Shown: positions 1 through 8,924 of the stretch, piece by piece
Layout of the letters: the number at the start of each line of letters is the position of its first letter
Numbering within the stretch: the stretch's first letter is position 1
Assembly: GCF_000472545.1 (NCBI RefSeq)
Contig: NZ_AWZV01000025.1
Location: 50,496 to 114,495, forward strand
Reading direction: 5' to 3'
DNA length: 64,000 bases
From: Burkholderia sp. WSM2232
Lineage (GTDB): Bacteria > Pseudomonadota > Gammaproteobacteria > Burkholderiales > Burkholderiaceae
Notes under the pieces: generated by a model
Seen by the model: the letters and a program-made list of their open reading frames with translations, nothing else
What the model was told of the DNA's origin: nothing
The model's database searches: none
Made by a program: the position numbers and the translations under genes

Positions 1-113
1 GCTTGCGGCACGCAGCGGCGGGCCGCGCTCGCCCGGCTGACATGCCAGGCCGCTCGAACGCATGGTGCAACGGCCTTAGTGGAAAGCCCTGGGCGCCCGA
101 ATATTAAAAACAA

Positions 114-127
114 GTTGTATATACAAC
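114..127. promoter_or_regulatory. HutC operator (perfect 14-bp palindrome)
   Basis: GTTGTATATACAAC reads the same on both strands and lies 47 bases before the hutH start. GntR/HutC-family repressors bind palindromes with a TTGTATATACAA-like core, and hutC is the second gene of this operon. Autoregulated repression relieved by urocanate is known for the family; here it is inferred. Confidence 0.7.
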
Positions 128-143
128 GCGGCCCGGCTAGACT
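115..143 (+). promoter_or_regulatory. Probable hutH promoter
   Basis: TTGTAT at 115-120 and TAGACT at 138-143 are separated by 17 bases, a fair sigma-70 pair. The -35 hexamer lies inside the HutC palindrome, so bound repressor would block RNA polymerase. No start site is demonstrated. Confidence 0.4.
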
Positions 144-152
144 TCTTCGAAA

Positions 153-164
153 TTGTATAGACAG
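153..164. promoter_or_regulatory. Second, weaker HutC-like site
   Basis: TTGTATAGACAG matches 9 of 12 positions of the TTGTATATACAA core at 115-126. It lies between the proposed -10 and the hutH start. It may be a secondary HutC site; one half is well conserved and the other is degraded. Confidence 0.35.
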
Positions 165-174
165 GACAACCACC

Positions 175-1698
175 ATGATGACTCTGAAGCCCGGCCACCT
201 GAGCCTCCCGCAACTGCGCCAGATCGCGCGCGCTCATGTGCCGCTGCAACTCGATCCGGCGAGCCACGCGGCCATCGACGCATGCGCGAAAGCCGTCGCG
301 GACATCGCCGCCAAGGGGGAGCCGGCCTACGGCATCAACACGGGCTTCGGGCGTCTTGCCAGCACGCACATTCCGCACGATCAACTGGAACTGCTGCAAC
401 GCAATCTGGTGCTCTCGCACGCAGTGGGCGTAGGCGAGCCGATGTCGCGTCCGGTCGTGCGCCTGTTGATCGCGCTGAAGCTGTCCAGTCTCGGCCGCGG
501 CAATTCGGGCATCCGTCGCGAAGTCATGGAAGCGCTCATCACGCTGTACAACGCAGACGTGCTGCCGGTGATTCCCGTCAAGGGCTCGGTCGGCGCATCC
601 GGCGACCTTGCGCCGCTTGCGCACATGTCGGCGGTGCTGCTCGGCGTCGGCGAAGTGTTCGCGAAGGGCGAGCGCCTGCCGGCCACCGAGGGCCTCGCGC
701 TCGTCGGCCTGAAGCCGCTCACACTGCAAGCGAAGGAAGGGCTCGCGCTGCTGAACGGCACGCAGGCATCCACTGCGCTCGCGCTCTACAACATGTTCGC
801 GATCGAAGACCTGTACCGCACCGCGCTGGTGGCGGGCGCGTTGTCGGTGGATGCGGCGGCCGGCTCGGTCAAGCCGTTCGACCCGCGTATTCACGAACTG
901 CGCGGTCATCAAGGTCAGATCGACGCAGCCGCGGCTTACCGTTCGCTGTTGCAAGGCTCGGGCATCAACGCGTCGCACGCCGGTTGCGACAAGGTGCAGG
1001 ACCCGTACAGCCTGCGCTGCCAGCCGCAGGTGATGGGCGCGTGCCTCGACCAGATGCGCCATGCCGCCGACGTGCTGCTTATCGAAGCGAACGCCGTCTC
1101 CGACAATCCGCTGATTTTCCCGGACACGGGCGAAGTGCTCTCGGGCGGCAACTTCCACGCCGAGCCGGTGGCGTTCGCCGCGGACAATCTCGCGCTCGCC
1201 GCCGCGGAAATCGGCGCGCTGGCCGAGCGCCGCATCGCGCTGCTGATCGACGCCACGCTGTCCGGCCTGCCGCCGTTTCTCGTGCGCGACGGCGGCGTGA
1301 ACTCCGGCTTCATGATCGCTCACGTGACCGCTGCCGCGCTCGCATCGGAAAACAAGACGCTCGCGCATCCGGCGTCCGTCGATTCATTGCCTACCTCGGC
1401 CAACCAGGAAGACCATGTTTCGATGGCCACGTTCGCCGCGCGCAAGCTCGGCGACATCGCGGAGAACACGGCCAATATCCTCTCGATCGAACTGCTTGCC
1501 GCCGCTCAGGGCGTCGACCTGCGCGCGCCGCACAAGACGAGCCCGAGCCTGCAAAAAGTGATGGACGTGGTGCGCAACGAGGTCGCGCATTACGAACTCG
1601 ACCATTACTTCGCGCCGGACATCGCGGCCGTGACGCGTCTCGTGCAGGACGGCACCATCGCGAAGCTGAGCCCGTTCTCCTTCGTCTCCGAACAATAA
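175..1698 (+). CDS. hutH: Histidine ammonia-lyase
   Basis: Deaminates L-histidine to urocanate and ammonia, the first step of histidine breakdown, in the cytoplasm. The 507-aa product has the usual family length. The MIO prosthetic group would form from Ala141-Ser142-Gly143 in the ASGDLAPLAH motif, and the catalytic tyrosine is Tyr52 in AYGINTGFG. An open frame continues upstream to 79, but that part crosses the operator and promoter, so ATG 175 (or the adjacent ATG 178) is preferred. It heads the hut operon, with hutC 21 bases downstream, and is probably repressed by HutC. Confidence 0.97.
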   Translation: MMTLKPGHLSLPQLRQIARAHVPLQLDPASHAAIDACAKAVADIAAKGEPAYGINTGFGRLASTHIPHDQLELLQRNLVLSHAVGVGEPMSRPVVRLLIALKLSSLGRGNSGIRREVMEALITLYNADVLPVIPVKGSVGASGDLAPLAHMSAVLLGVGEVFAKGERLPATEGLALVGLKPLTLQAKEGLALLNGTQASTALALYNMFAIEDLYRTALVAGALSVDAAAGSVKPFDPRIHELRGHQGQIDAAAAYRSLLQGSGINASHAGCDKVQDPYSLRCQPQVMGACLDQMRHAADVLLIEANAVSDNPLIFPDTGEVLSGGNFHAEPVAFAADNLALAAAEIGALAERRIALLIDATLSGLPPFLVRDGGVNSGFMIAHVTAAALASENKTLAHPASVDSLPTSANQEDHVSMATFAARKLGDIAENTANILSIELLAAAQGVDLRAPHKTSPSLQKVMDVVRNEVAHYELDHYFAPDIAAVTRLVQDGTIAKLSPFSFVSEQ

Positions 1699-1719
1699 GC
1701 GCACAGCGAGCGGCAGCCC

Positions 1720-2415
1720 ATGAACGCACCGGCCTACCAGGGCATCAAGGACTTCATCCTCGCGCGCATTCATGCGGGCGAATGGGCTGAAGGCGACCAG
1801 GTGCCGTCCGAAAACGAGCTTGCACGCGAATTCAACGTCGCGCGCATGACGGTCAACCGCGCGCTGCGCGAGTTGACCTCGGAGCAGGTGCTCACGCGCG
1901 TGCAGGGCTCGGGCACTTTCGTCGCACGTCCCAAGTACGAGTCGACGCTGGTCGCGATCCGCAGCATTTCCGACGAGATCGTCGCGCGCGGGCATCGTTA
2001 CCAGGCGAAGGTGCTGCACATCGGCGCGAGCATTGCAGACGCGGCGCTTGCCGAGGAAATGCAGGTGAGTGCGGGCAGTCCGGTGTTCCACTCGCGCGTG
2101 CTGCATTTTGAAAACGACGAGCCGGTGCAGCTCGAAGAGCGTTGGGTCAATCCGGCGGTCGCGCCGGACTACGCATTGCAGGACTTCACGAACACCACGC
2201 CAAACCAGTATCTCGTGCGGGTCGCGCCGCTGCAGCGCGTCGAATACCGCATCGAGGCATTGGCGGCGGACGGCGACACCCGCGAGCTGCTGACCATGGA
2301 CGAACTCGAGCCCTGTCTCGTGCTGCATCGGCGCACGTGGTCGCAAAGTCAGGTTGCGTCGATTGCGAACCTCTGGCACCCCGGCAGCCGCTACCGCTTC
2401 ACCGGACACTTCTGA
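1720..2415 (+). CDS. hutC: Histidine utilisation repressor, GntR/HutC family
   Basis: The 231-aa protein has an N-terminal GntR winged-helix domain at about residues 5-72, with the family pattern VPSENELAREF and VQGSGTFVA, followed by a UTRA effector domain at about 90-225. In the HutC family this domain binds urocanate, which releases the repressor from DNA. It lies between hutH and hutU on the same strand, so repressor and enzymes are made from one transcript, and the palindrome at 114-127 is the obvious target. Assignment rests on similarity plus context. Confidence 0.95.
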   Translation: MNAPAYQGIKDFILARIHAGEWAEGDQVPSENELAREFNVARMTVNRALRELTSEQVLTRVQGSGTFVARPKYESTLVAIRSISDEIVARGHRYQAKVLHIGASIADAALAEEMQVSAGSPVFHSRVLHFENDEPVQLEERWVNPAVAPDYALQDFTNTTPNQYLVRVAPLQRVEYRIEALAADGDTRELLTMDELEPCLVLHRRTWSQSQVASIANLWHPGSRYRFTGHF

Positions 2416-2502
2416 TCGAGCAGTTAATCAACGGTTTTTCGTCAACGCTTTTTCGTTCATCTTCGACTTATTCCGATCATCTCAGGCATTCCGAGGGCCA
2501 CC

Positions 2503-4191
2503 ATGAACAACCCGAAACACATCGACCCGCGTCTCGATCCCACTCGCACGATCCGCGCGCCGCGCGGTGCGCAGAAGACGTGCAAGACCTGGATCGCGGA
2601 AGCCGCGTACCGGATGATCCAGAATAATCTGGACCCCGAAGTGGCCGAGCATCCGCATGCGCTGGTAGTGTACGGCGGCATTGGCCGCGCGGCGCGCAAC
2701 TGGGATTGCTTCGACCAGATTCTCGCGTCGCTGAAAGACCTGAACGAAGACGAAACGCTGCTGATCCAGTCGGGCAAGCCGGTCGGCGTGTTCCGCACGC
2801 ATGCCGACGCGCCGCGCGTGCTGCTCGCGAATTCGAATCTCGTTCCGCATTGGGCGACGTGGGAGCATTTCCACGAACTCGACCGCAAGGGCCTGATGAT
2901 GTACGGGCAGATGACGGCGGGCAGCTGGATCTACATCGGCAGCCAGGGCATCGTGCAGGGTACGTACGAGACCTTCTTCTCGGTGGCGAACCAGCATTTC
3001 AACGGCGACCCGAAGGGCCGCTGGATCCTGACCGGCGGCCTGGGCGGCATGGGCGGCGCGCAGCCGCTCGCGGCCACGATGGCCGGCTTCTCGATGATCG
3101 CCGTGGAATGCGACGAGACGCGCATCGACTTCCGTCTGAAAACGCGTTACGTCGATAAAAAGGCGCACACGCTCGACGAAGCACTCGCGATGCTCGACGA
3201 AGCGAAGCAGGCGGGCAAGGCGGTCTCCATCGGTCTGCTCGGCAATGCCGCCGACGTGTTCGCCGAGTGCGTGGCGCGCGGCATCACGCCGGACTGCGTG
3301 ACCGACCAGACGAGCGCGCACGATCCGATTCACGGCTACCTGCCGCAAGGCTGGAAGCTCGAAGACTGGCGAGAGCGCCAGAAAACCGCGCCGGACTCGA
3401 TTGTCGTTCCGGCGAAGCAATCCATGGCGAAACAGGTGCAGGCGATGTTGACGCTTCAGCAGCGCGGCGCGGCCACGCTTGATTACGGCAACAACATTCG
3501 TCAGATGGCTCTGGAAATGGGCGTGGAAAACGCCTTCGACTTTCCGGGCTTCGTGCCGGCGTATATCCGCCCGCTCTTCTGCGAAGGCAAGGGGCCGTTC
3601 CGCTGGGTCGCGCTGTCGGGCGATCCCGAGGACATCTACAAGACGGACGCGAAGGTCAAGGAGCTGATCCCCGACGATCCGCATCTGCACAACTGGCTCG
3701 ACATGGCGCGCGAACGTATCGCGTTTCAGGGCTTGCCGGCGCGCATCTGCTGGGTCGGCGTGAAGGATCGCTACCGCCTCGGTCAGGCTTTCAACGAAAT
3801 GGTGAAAAACGGCGAGCTGAAGGCGCCGATCGTGATCGGCCGCGATCACCTGGACACAGGGTCGGTGGCGAGCCCGAATCGCGAAACCGAATCCATGAAG
3901 GACGGTTCGGACGCCGTGAGCGACTGGCCGTTGCTCAACGCGCTGCTCAACACCGCGGGCGGTGCGTCGTGGGTATCGCTGCATCACGGCGGCGGCGTCG
4001 GCATGGGCTTTAGCCAGCATGCGGGCGTCGTGATCGTCGCGGACGGCACGGATGCCGCCAAGGAGCGTCTTGGCCGCGTGCTGTTCAACGATCCGGCAAC
4101 CGGCGTAATGCGTCATGCGGATGCAGGCTACGAACTCGCGCAGCAAACGGCGCGCGAGGCCGGTCTCAAGCTGCCGATGCTGGGCCGTTGA
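2503..4191 (+). CDS. hutU: Urocanate hydratase
   Basis: Converts urocanate to 4-imidazolone-5-propionate using tightly bound NAD+ as electrophile; second step of the pathway. The 562-aa length is typical of urocanase. Family landmarks are an early VYGGIGRAARNWD block, the Gly-rich nucleotide loop GGLGGMGGAQ near the middle, and the C-terminal HHGGGVGMGFSQHAG block. The start ATG 2503 follows an 87-base gap after hutC. The stop overlaps the sequence just before hutD, which begins 2 bases later, so translation of hutD is probably coupled. Confidence 0.97.
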   Translation: MNNPKHIDPRLDPTRTIRAPRGAQKTCKTWIAEAAYRMIQNNLDPEVAEHPHALVVYGGIGRAARNWDCFDQILASLKDLNEDETLLIQSGKPVGVFRTHADAPRVLLANSNLVPHWATWEHFHELDRKGLMMYGQMTAGSWIYIGSQGIVQGTYETFFSVANQHFNGDPKGRWILTGGLGGMGGAQPLAATMAGFSMIAVECDETRIDFRLKTRYVDKKAHTLDEALAMLDEAKQAGKAVSIGLLGNAADVFAECVARGITPDCVTDQTSAHDPIHGYLPQGWKLEDWRERQKTAPDSIVVPAKQSMAKQVQAMLTLQQRGAATLDYGNNIRQMALEMGVENAFDFPGFVPAYIRPLFCEGKGPFRWVALSGDPEDIYKTDAKVKELIPDDPHLHNWLDMARERIAFQGLPARICWVGVKDRYRLGQAFNEMVKNGELKAPIVIGRDHLDTGSVASPNRETESMKDGSDAVSDWPLLNALLNTAGGASWVSLHHGGGVGMGFSQHAGVVIVADGTDAAKERLGRVLFNDPATGVMRHADAGYELAQQTAREAGLKLPMLGR

Positions 4192-4193
4192 GC

Positions 4194-5030
4194 ATGACGC
4201 TGGCCGGCAGCAGCGGGGCGGGTGCGAAAGCTCGCGTGAACGCGGGAGTCAATGGCGGGGGCAACGCTTGTGCGGCTTGTGCCGGCGCCATCACGTTGAT
4301 TCGCGCGGCGCAACTCGTGGCGTCGCCGTGGAAAAACGGCGGCGGCGTCACGCGCGAAGTGGCGGCGCATCCGGCAGACGCGGGGCTCGATACATTCGTA
4401 TGGCGCGTGAGCGTGGCGGACGTTGCGCAAGCGGGACCGTTTTCCCGCTTCGCAGGAATCGATCGCACGCTGGTGCTGCTCGCCGGCGCGGGCATGCTGC
4501 TCGACGAAGTGCAAAGCGACAATGCCGTGACGACCCATGCATTGACGCAACCGCTCGATATTGTGCGGTTTGCGGGCGAGGCGCGCATCGACGCGCGCCT
4601 TGTCGAAGGCGCGACGCGCGACTTCAATCTGATGGTGCGCCGCGGCTTTGCAGAGGGCGAGCTGGAGGTGTGGCACGGGGCGCAGCAGCAAGGGCAGCAA
4701 AAAACCCGGCATGAAGCGCAGCAGCAGGCGCAGCAACCGGGACGTACGTTGTCCGCCGACGTTGCGCTGTTGTACTGCGCAAGCGGGGCACCGACCGTCG
4801 CGTTGGGCGATGCAGCAGCGCACGCCGAAGCGTGCCACGAAGCGCACGTCGAGGCGTGCCACGAAGCGCACGCCCAAGCACCCGCAGCCTCCCCGGCACC
4901 TGCGGACACGCAGGTGCACGCGCTGCAAGCGGGCGACACCTTGCGCATCGACGCACCGAACGCGCTGTCATGCACGATAGAAGGCGCGGGCACGTTGCTC
5001 GCAATCAGCATCCGCTACACGCAACGATGA
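4194..5030 (+). CDS. hutD: HutD/Ves family protein with low-complexity insertions
   Basis: Cupin-like HutD family member. HutD proteins are encoded in hut operons and have been proposed to limit pathway flux; the mechanism is not settled. Family signatures here are LIRAAQLVASPWKNGGGVTREV (residues about 35-56) and GPFSRFAGIDRTLVLLAGAGM (81-101). The 278-aa product is much longer than the roughly 190-200 aa usual for the family. The excess is an Ala/Gly-rich N-terminus, a Gln-rich stretch (about 161-184) and an Ala/His/Cys-rich stretch (about 205-240) made partly by a 24-bp DNA duplication. ATG 4194 is preferred over an in-frame TTG at 4188 that overlaps the hutU stop. Confidence 0.88.
   Translation: MTLAGSSGAGAKARVNAGVNGGGNACAACAGAITLIRAAQLVASPWKNGGGVTREVAAHPADAGLDTFVWRVSVADVAQAGPFSRFAGIDRTLVLLAGAGMLLDEVQSDNAVTTHALTQPLDIVRFAGEARIDARLVEGATRDFNLMVRRGFAEGELEVWHGAQQQGQQKTRHEAQQQAQQPGRTLSADVALLYCASGAPTVALGDAAAHAEACHEAHVEACHEAHAQAPAASPAPADTQVHALQAGDTLRIDAPNALSCTIEGAGTLLAISIRYTQR
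4824..4871 (+). repeat. 24-bp tandem duplication inside hutD
   Basis: Two copies (4824-4847 and 4848-4871) differ at two positions and encode AEACHEAH then VEACHEAH. The duplication is in frame and lies in the low-complexity insertion of hutD. Confidence 0.85.
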
Positions 5031-5117
5031 CGACGCTTCGCGCGTCTGCCCACTTGGCGCATGCGTGCGAAGCTCCACAGTACGCAACAGGCAGCGAGAA
5101 GCTGCAAAGAGCATGCG

Positions 5118-6359
5118 ATGAAGCAAACCGTCTGGCATCAATTGAATCTGTGCCCCGAGGGCGATCCGAACCATACGCTGCCCGACGCCGCCATCGCGGT
5201 GGAAGACGGCAAGATAGCGTGGCTCGGCGCGGCCGCTGAACTGCCTGCGTCCTTCGCCGCGTGGCCGCGTGAGGATTTGCGGGGCGCCTGGGTGACGCCC
5301 GGCCTTGTCGACTGTCACACGCATCTCGTGTACGGCGGGCAGCGCGCCGACGAATTCGCGCAGCGCCTCGCCGGCGTCAGCTATGAAGAGATCGCACGCC
5401 AGGGCGGCGGCATTGTGTCCACGGTGCGCGCCACGCGTGCCGCCAGTGAAGAAGCGTTGTTCAGCCAGGCGGCCGCGCGGCTCGAAGCGCTGCTTGCGGA
5501 AGGTGTGTGCACGGTCGAAATCAAATCGGGTTACGGACTGGACCTCGCCAGCGAGCGCAAGATGCTGCGCGTCGCGCGCCAGCTGGGCGAGCGCTATCCG
5601 GTGACGGTGTACACGACCTTTCTCGGCGCGCACGCCTTGCCGCCGGAATTCGCGGGCCGCGCCGACGCGTATATCGACGAAGTCTGCAACACGATGCTGC
5701 CCGCGCTCGTGGACGAAGGCCTGGTCGACGCTGTCGACGTGTTCTGCGAGCGCATCGGCTTTTCGCTGGAACAAAGCGAGCGTGTGTTCAATGCCGCCGC
5801 GCGCTACCGGCTACCCGTCAAGATGCATGCGGAGCAGTTGTCCAATGGAGGAGGCACGGCGCTGGCCGCGCGGCATCGCGCGCTGTCCGCAGACCATCTT
5901 GAGTTTCTCGACGAAGCAGGCGTCGCCGCGATGAAACAAGCCGGCATGGTGGCCGTGCTGCTGCCCGGCGCGTACTACTTCATTCGCGAGACCCAACTGC
6001 CGCCGCTGGAATTGCTGCGGCGCTATGAAGTGCCCATTGCCATCTCGACCGACAGCAATCCCGGCACGTCGCCTGCCACCTCGCTGCTGCTGATGATGAA
6101 CATGGCGACCACACTGTTTCGCATGACCGTGCCGGAAGTGCTGCAGGGTGTGACGACGCACGCCGCGCGCGCGCTCGGCAAGGCCGACCTGCACGGCGCC
6201 CTGAAAGCAGGGCGTGCGGCCGACTTCGCGGTGTGGTCGGTCGATTCGCTTGCCGAACTCGCTTACTGGATGGGGCGTCCGTTGTGCGAACGCGTGGTGC
6301 GGGCGGGCGAGACGGTTTATCGTCCGCAACGTGGTTCACTGACACGTGGCGCGAACTGA
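5118..6359 (+). CDS. hutI: Imidazolonepropionase
   Basis: Hydrolyses 4-imidazolone-5-propionate to N-formimino-L-glutamate, the third step. It belongs to the metal-dependent amidohydrolase superfamily: the metal-binding DCHTHL motif is at His67 and His69, and downstream landmarks include KMHAEQLSNGG, ADHLEFLDE and ISTDSNPGTSP. The 413-aa product is of normal length. ATG 5118 gives the canonical MKQTVWHQLNLCP-type N-terminus; the upstream in-frame extension to 5061 lacks family character and was not used. It is followed by hutF after 16 bases. Confidence 0.96.
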   Translation: MKQTVWHQLNLCPEGDPNHTLPDAAIAVEDGKIAWLGAAAELPASFAAWPREDLRGAWVTPGLVDCHTHLVYGGQRADEFAQRLAGVSYEEIARQGGGIVSTVRATRAASEEALFSQAAARLEALLAEGVCTVEIKSGYGLDLASERKMLRVARQLGERYPVTVYTTFLGAHALPPEFAGRADAYIDEVCNTMLPALVDEGLVDAVDVFCERIGFSLEQSERVFNAAARYRLPVKMHAEQLSNGGGTALAARHRALSADHLEFLDEAGVAAMKQAGMVAVLLPGAYYFIRETQLPPLELLRRYEVPIAISTDSNPGTSPATSLLLMMNMATTLFRMTVPEVLQGVTTHAARALGKADLHGALKAGRAADFAVWSVDSLAELAYWMGRPLCERVVRAGETVYRPQRGSLTRGAN

Positions 6360-6375
6360 AGCCAGGACCTGAGAG

Positions 6376-7782
6376 ATGACACAAGCAAAACAGTCGCTAT
6401 TTGCCGAGCACGCGTATCTGCCGGACGGCTGGCGCCGCAATGTGCTGCTGGAATGGGACGCTAGCGGCACGCTGACAGCGGTCACGCCCGACGCGCCGCT
6501 CACTCGCGGAGCGCACGCGGGTACGCCCAAAGCCGCAGGTCCGATATTGCCTGGCATGCCGAACCTTCATTCGCATGCGTTTCAGCGCGCCATGGCGGGC
6601 CTCACCGAATATCGCGCGGCCTCGGGCGCGGGCGCGACGGACAACTTCTGGAGCTGGCGTGACCTGATGTATCGCTTTGCCGCGCGCATCACGCCTGAGG
6701 GGCTGGCGAGCGTCGCGCAGTGGCTCTACATTGAAATGCTGAAAGCGGGCTATACGTCCGTGTGCGAATTCCATTACGTGCATCACGCGCCCGACGGCAA
6801 CCGCTACGCGAACCAGGCCGAACTCGCGCAACGCGTGGTGGACGCGGCGTCGGCGGCCGGCATCGGCATGACGATGCTGCCGGTGCTGTATCAGTACAGC
6901 GGCTTTGGCGCCCGTGCACCGCGCGAAGACCAGCGCCGCTTTGTCAATACCCCTGAGGGCCTGCTCGAACTGCTCGCCACGCTTCGTGCGGCACGGCCGG
7001 AAAACGCGGCGCTGCGCTATGGCGTGGCGCCTCATTCGCTGCGCGCGGTCTCGGAACAGTCGCTGCGCGCGCTGTTGCAAGGGATCGACGCCAAGGCGCC
7101 GGTTCATATCCATATCGCCGAGCAGACTGCCGAAGTGGACGCCTGCCTGGAAACGGAAGGCGCACGTCCGGTGCAATGGCTGCTCGACCGTTTCGATGTC
7201 GACAGCAGATGGTGCCTCGTGCACGCCACGCACGTGGATGCCGGCGAGACGCTCGCGCTTGCAAAGAGCGGCGCGGTCGCCGGCCTGTGCCTGACCACGG
7301 AGGCAAACCTCGGCGACGGCATTTTCCCCGCGCACGATTATCTGGACGCGCAAGGCCGTATAGGTGTCGGCTCGGATAGTCATATCGGCGTCGACTGGCG
7401 CGCCGAGTTGCGTCTGCTCGAATACGGGCAGCGCCTTGTGCGCCGGCAACGCAATGTGCTGGCGTCGGCGCAGGTGTCGTATGTGGCCGATCGTCTGTTC
7501 GACGCAACGCTCGTGGGCGGCGCGCAGGCAACCGGCCGCGCGGCCGGCGCCTTGCAAGCCGGCCATCGCGCGGATTGGCTCGTGCTGGACCCGGATCACC
7601 CGAGCATTGCCGAGCATGCGCCGCATGCGTGGCTCTCGGGCCTGGTATTCTGCGAGCATGGCGAGACGCCGATTCGCGATGTGTACGCAGGCGGAGACAA
7701 GGTGGTCGACAAGCGCCGGCATCGCGACGAAGAGGGCGCTTACGCACGCTATCGCACGGCACTCGCCGAACTGCTCAAATGA
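6376..7782 (+). CDS. hutF: Formimidoylglutamate deiminase
   Basis: Hydrolyses N-formimino-L-glutamate to N-formyl-L-glutamate and ammonia. With hutG this makes the five-step variant of the pathway, as in Pseudomonas, rather than the direct formiminoglutamase route. The 468-aa amidohydrolase has the metal motif NLHSHAFQ (His65, His67), a HIHIAEQ block and the late GVGSDSHIGVDWRAELRLLEY signature with its metal-binding Asp. It lies in the middle of the operon between hutI and hutG. Confidence 0.96.
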   Translation: MTQAKQSLFAEHAYLPDGWRRNVLLEWDASGTLTAVTPDAPLTRGAHAGTPKAAGPILPGMPNLHSHAFQRAMAGLTEYRAASGAGATDNFWSWRDLMYRFAARITPEGLASVAQWLYIEMLKAGYTSVCEFHYVHHAPDGNRYANQAELAQRVVDAASAAGIGMTMLPVLYQYSGFGARAPREDQRRFVNTPEGLLELLATLRAARPENAALRYGVAPHSLRAVSEQSLRALLQGIDAKAPVHIHIAEQTAEVDACLETEGARPVQWLLDRFDVDSRWCLVHATHVDAGETLALAKSGAVAGLCLTTEANLGDGIFPAHDYLDAQGRIGVGSDSHIGVDWRAELRLLEYGQRLVRRQRNVLASAQVSYVADRLFDATLVGGAQATGRAAGALQAGHRADWLVLDPDHPSIAEHAPHAWLSGLVFCEHGETPIRDVYAGGDKVVDKRRHRDEEGAYARYRTALAELLK

Positions 7783-7861
7783 CACGAAGCACCACGCGGT
7801 GCATGCCTGAGATGGGTAGCATGCCCGCGTTGCGGCAACGTTCTTTCGCTCCAGGACTGAC

Positions 7862-8674
7862 ATGACTGCTCAGAACACTCCGCCGGTTTTCACGCTGCAT
7901 AGCGGAAGCCTGCCGCTACTGATCTCGATCCCGCATCTGGGCACCCGGATTCCCGCGGACATTGCCGCGACGATGACACCGGTCGCGCAACGCACCGACG
8001 ACTGCGACTGGCACCTCGACCGGCTCTATGCATTTGCGAGGCGGATGGGTGCGTCGATTCTCGCGCCCACCTACGCGCGCTACGTGATCGACCTGAACCG
8101 GCCGCCCGACGGCGCGAACCTGTATCCGGGGCAGGACACGACGGGGCTCTTGCCCGTGGATACCTTCGACAAGGAGCCCTTGTACCGCGAAGGCCAGTTG
8201 CCGGACGAAGCCGAAGTGGCGCGCCGTCGCGATGCATACTGGATGCCTTATCACGCCGCGCTTGCGAGCGAGCTTGCCGCGCTCAAGGCGCGCCACGGCA
8301 AGGTGCTGCTGTGGGAGGCGCACTCGATCCGCTCGCACGTACCGCGGTTTTTCGAAGGGCGCTTGCCCGACTTCAACTTCGGCACCTCGAACGGCGCGAG
8401 CGCGGTGGCGGGTCTGGCGGAGGAACTGGCGGCGGTGGTCGAGCGGCATGGCGATTATTCCGCCGTTGCCAACGGCCGCTTCAAGGGCGGCTATATCACG
8501 CGGCACTATGGTGAGCCTTCGCAAGGCGTGCATGCGGTGCAGCTGGAGTTGTCGCAGATCACCTATATGCAGGAACAGTTGCCGTACGCCTACGATGAAG
8601 CGCTGGCCGGCAAGATCGAGCCTTTGCTCGAGCAACTCGTGACGACGGCGTTCGAGCGCGTCAACGCTGCCTGA
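7862..8674 (+). CDS. hutG: N-formylglutamate deformylase
   Basis: Hydrolyses N-formyl-L-glutamate to glutamate and formate, the last step of this pathway version. The 270-aa length is typical of the N-formylglutamate amidohydrolase family. Landmarks are ISIPHLGTRIP near the N-terminus, DCDWHLDRLY, the YVIDLNRPPDG block, LLWEAHSIRSHVPRFFEGRLPD and the C-terminal HAVQLELSQITYM. It ends the hut operon: an intrinsic terminator begins about 22 bases after its stop. Confidence 0.96.
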   Translation: MTAQNTPPVFTLHSGSLPLLISIPHLGTRIPADIAATMTPVAQRTDDCDWHLDRLYAFARRMGASILAPTYARYVIDLNRPPDGANLYPGQDTTGLLPVDTFDKEPLYREGQLPDEAEVARRRDAYWMPYHAALASELAALKARHGKVLLWEAHSIRSHVPRFFEGRLPDFNFGTSNGASAVAGLAEELAAVVERHGDYSAVANGRFKGGYITRHYGEPSQGVHAVQLELSQITYMQEQLPYAYDEALAGKIEPLLEQLVTTAFERVNAA

Positions 8675-8696
8675 TCGCGACGCCTGACGCATAACG

Positions 8697-8726
8697 AAAA
8701 AGCCTCGCCGCCGGCGAGGCTTTTTT
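8697..8726. terminator. Intrinsic terminator of the hut operon
   Basis: AAAAAGCCTCGCC, a 3-base loop, then GGCGAGGCTTTTT form a perfect stem flanked by A and T runs. It fits termination of hut transcripts and could also work for minus-strand transcripts. Confidence 0.9.
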
Positions 8727-8762
8727 CATGCACGCGACGCCTCGCGTCGGCATGGTCCGCCG

Positions 8763-8783
8763 TTGCCCTCGGCGCGAGGGCAA
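8763..8783 (-). terminator. Hairpin after the small His-rich gene
   Basis: TTGCCCTCG, loop GCG, CGAGGGCAA is a perfect 9-bp stem just beyond the minus-strand stop at 8787. No U run follows, so it may be a transcript-end stabiliser rather than a classical terminator. Confidence 0.4.
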
Positions 8784-8786
8784 CCA

Positions 8787-8924
8787 TCAACGGCAGTGGC
8801 GTTCCCAGTGATGATGCACGTGCACCTTCTTGCACACCGGGTGATGGTGGCGAGCCGCCTGCGCGGGAGCAATTGCGCCGAAAACGGCGGCGGCCGCGGC
8901 GATGGCCAGAACGATTTTCTTCAT
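8787..8924 (-). CDS. Tiny exported His-rich protein
   Basis: A 45-aa product with a clear signal peptide (MKKIVLAIAAAAAVFGAIAPAQA, given here as residues 1-23 only in outline: basic start, Ala-rich core, AQA cleavage site). The mature part is only about 22 residues, rich in histidine (RHHH, HVHHHW) and containing two cysteines. An AAGGG ribosome-binding sequence precedes ATG 8924. The composition suggests metal binding in the periplasm, but this is inference. Similar short HHHW proteins are familiar from Burkholderiaceae genomes, function unknown. A longer upstream frame was rejected because it lacks a start signal. Confidence 0.7.
   Translation of the reverse strand: MKKIVLAIAAAAAVFGAIAPAQAARHHHPVCKKVHVHHHWERHCR

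Noticed and set aside
153..1790. Plus-strand open frame in another phase across hutH
   Set aside because: It is a frame shadow of hutH; its translation is Arg-rich with no domain.
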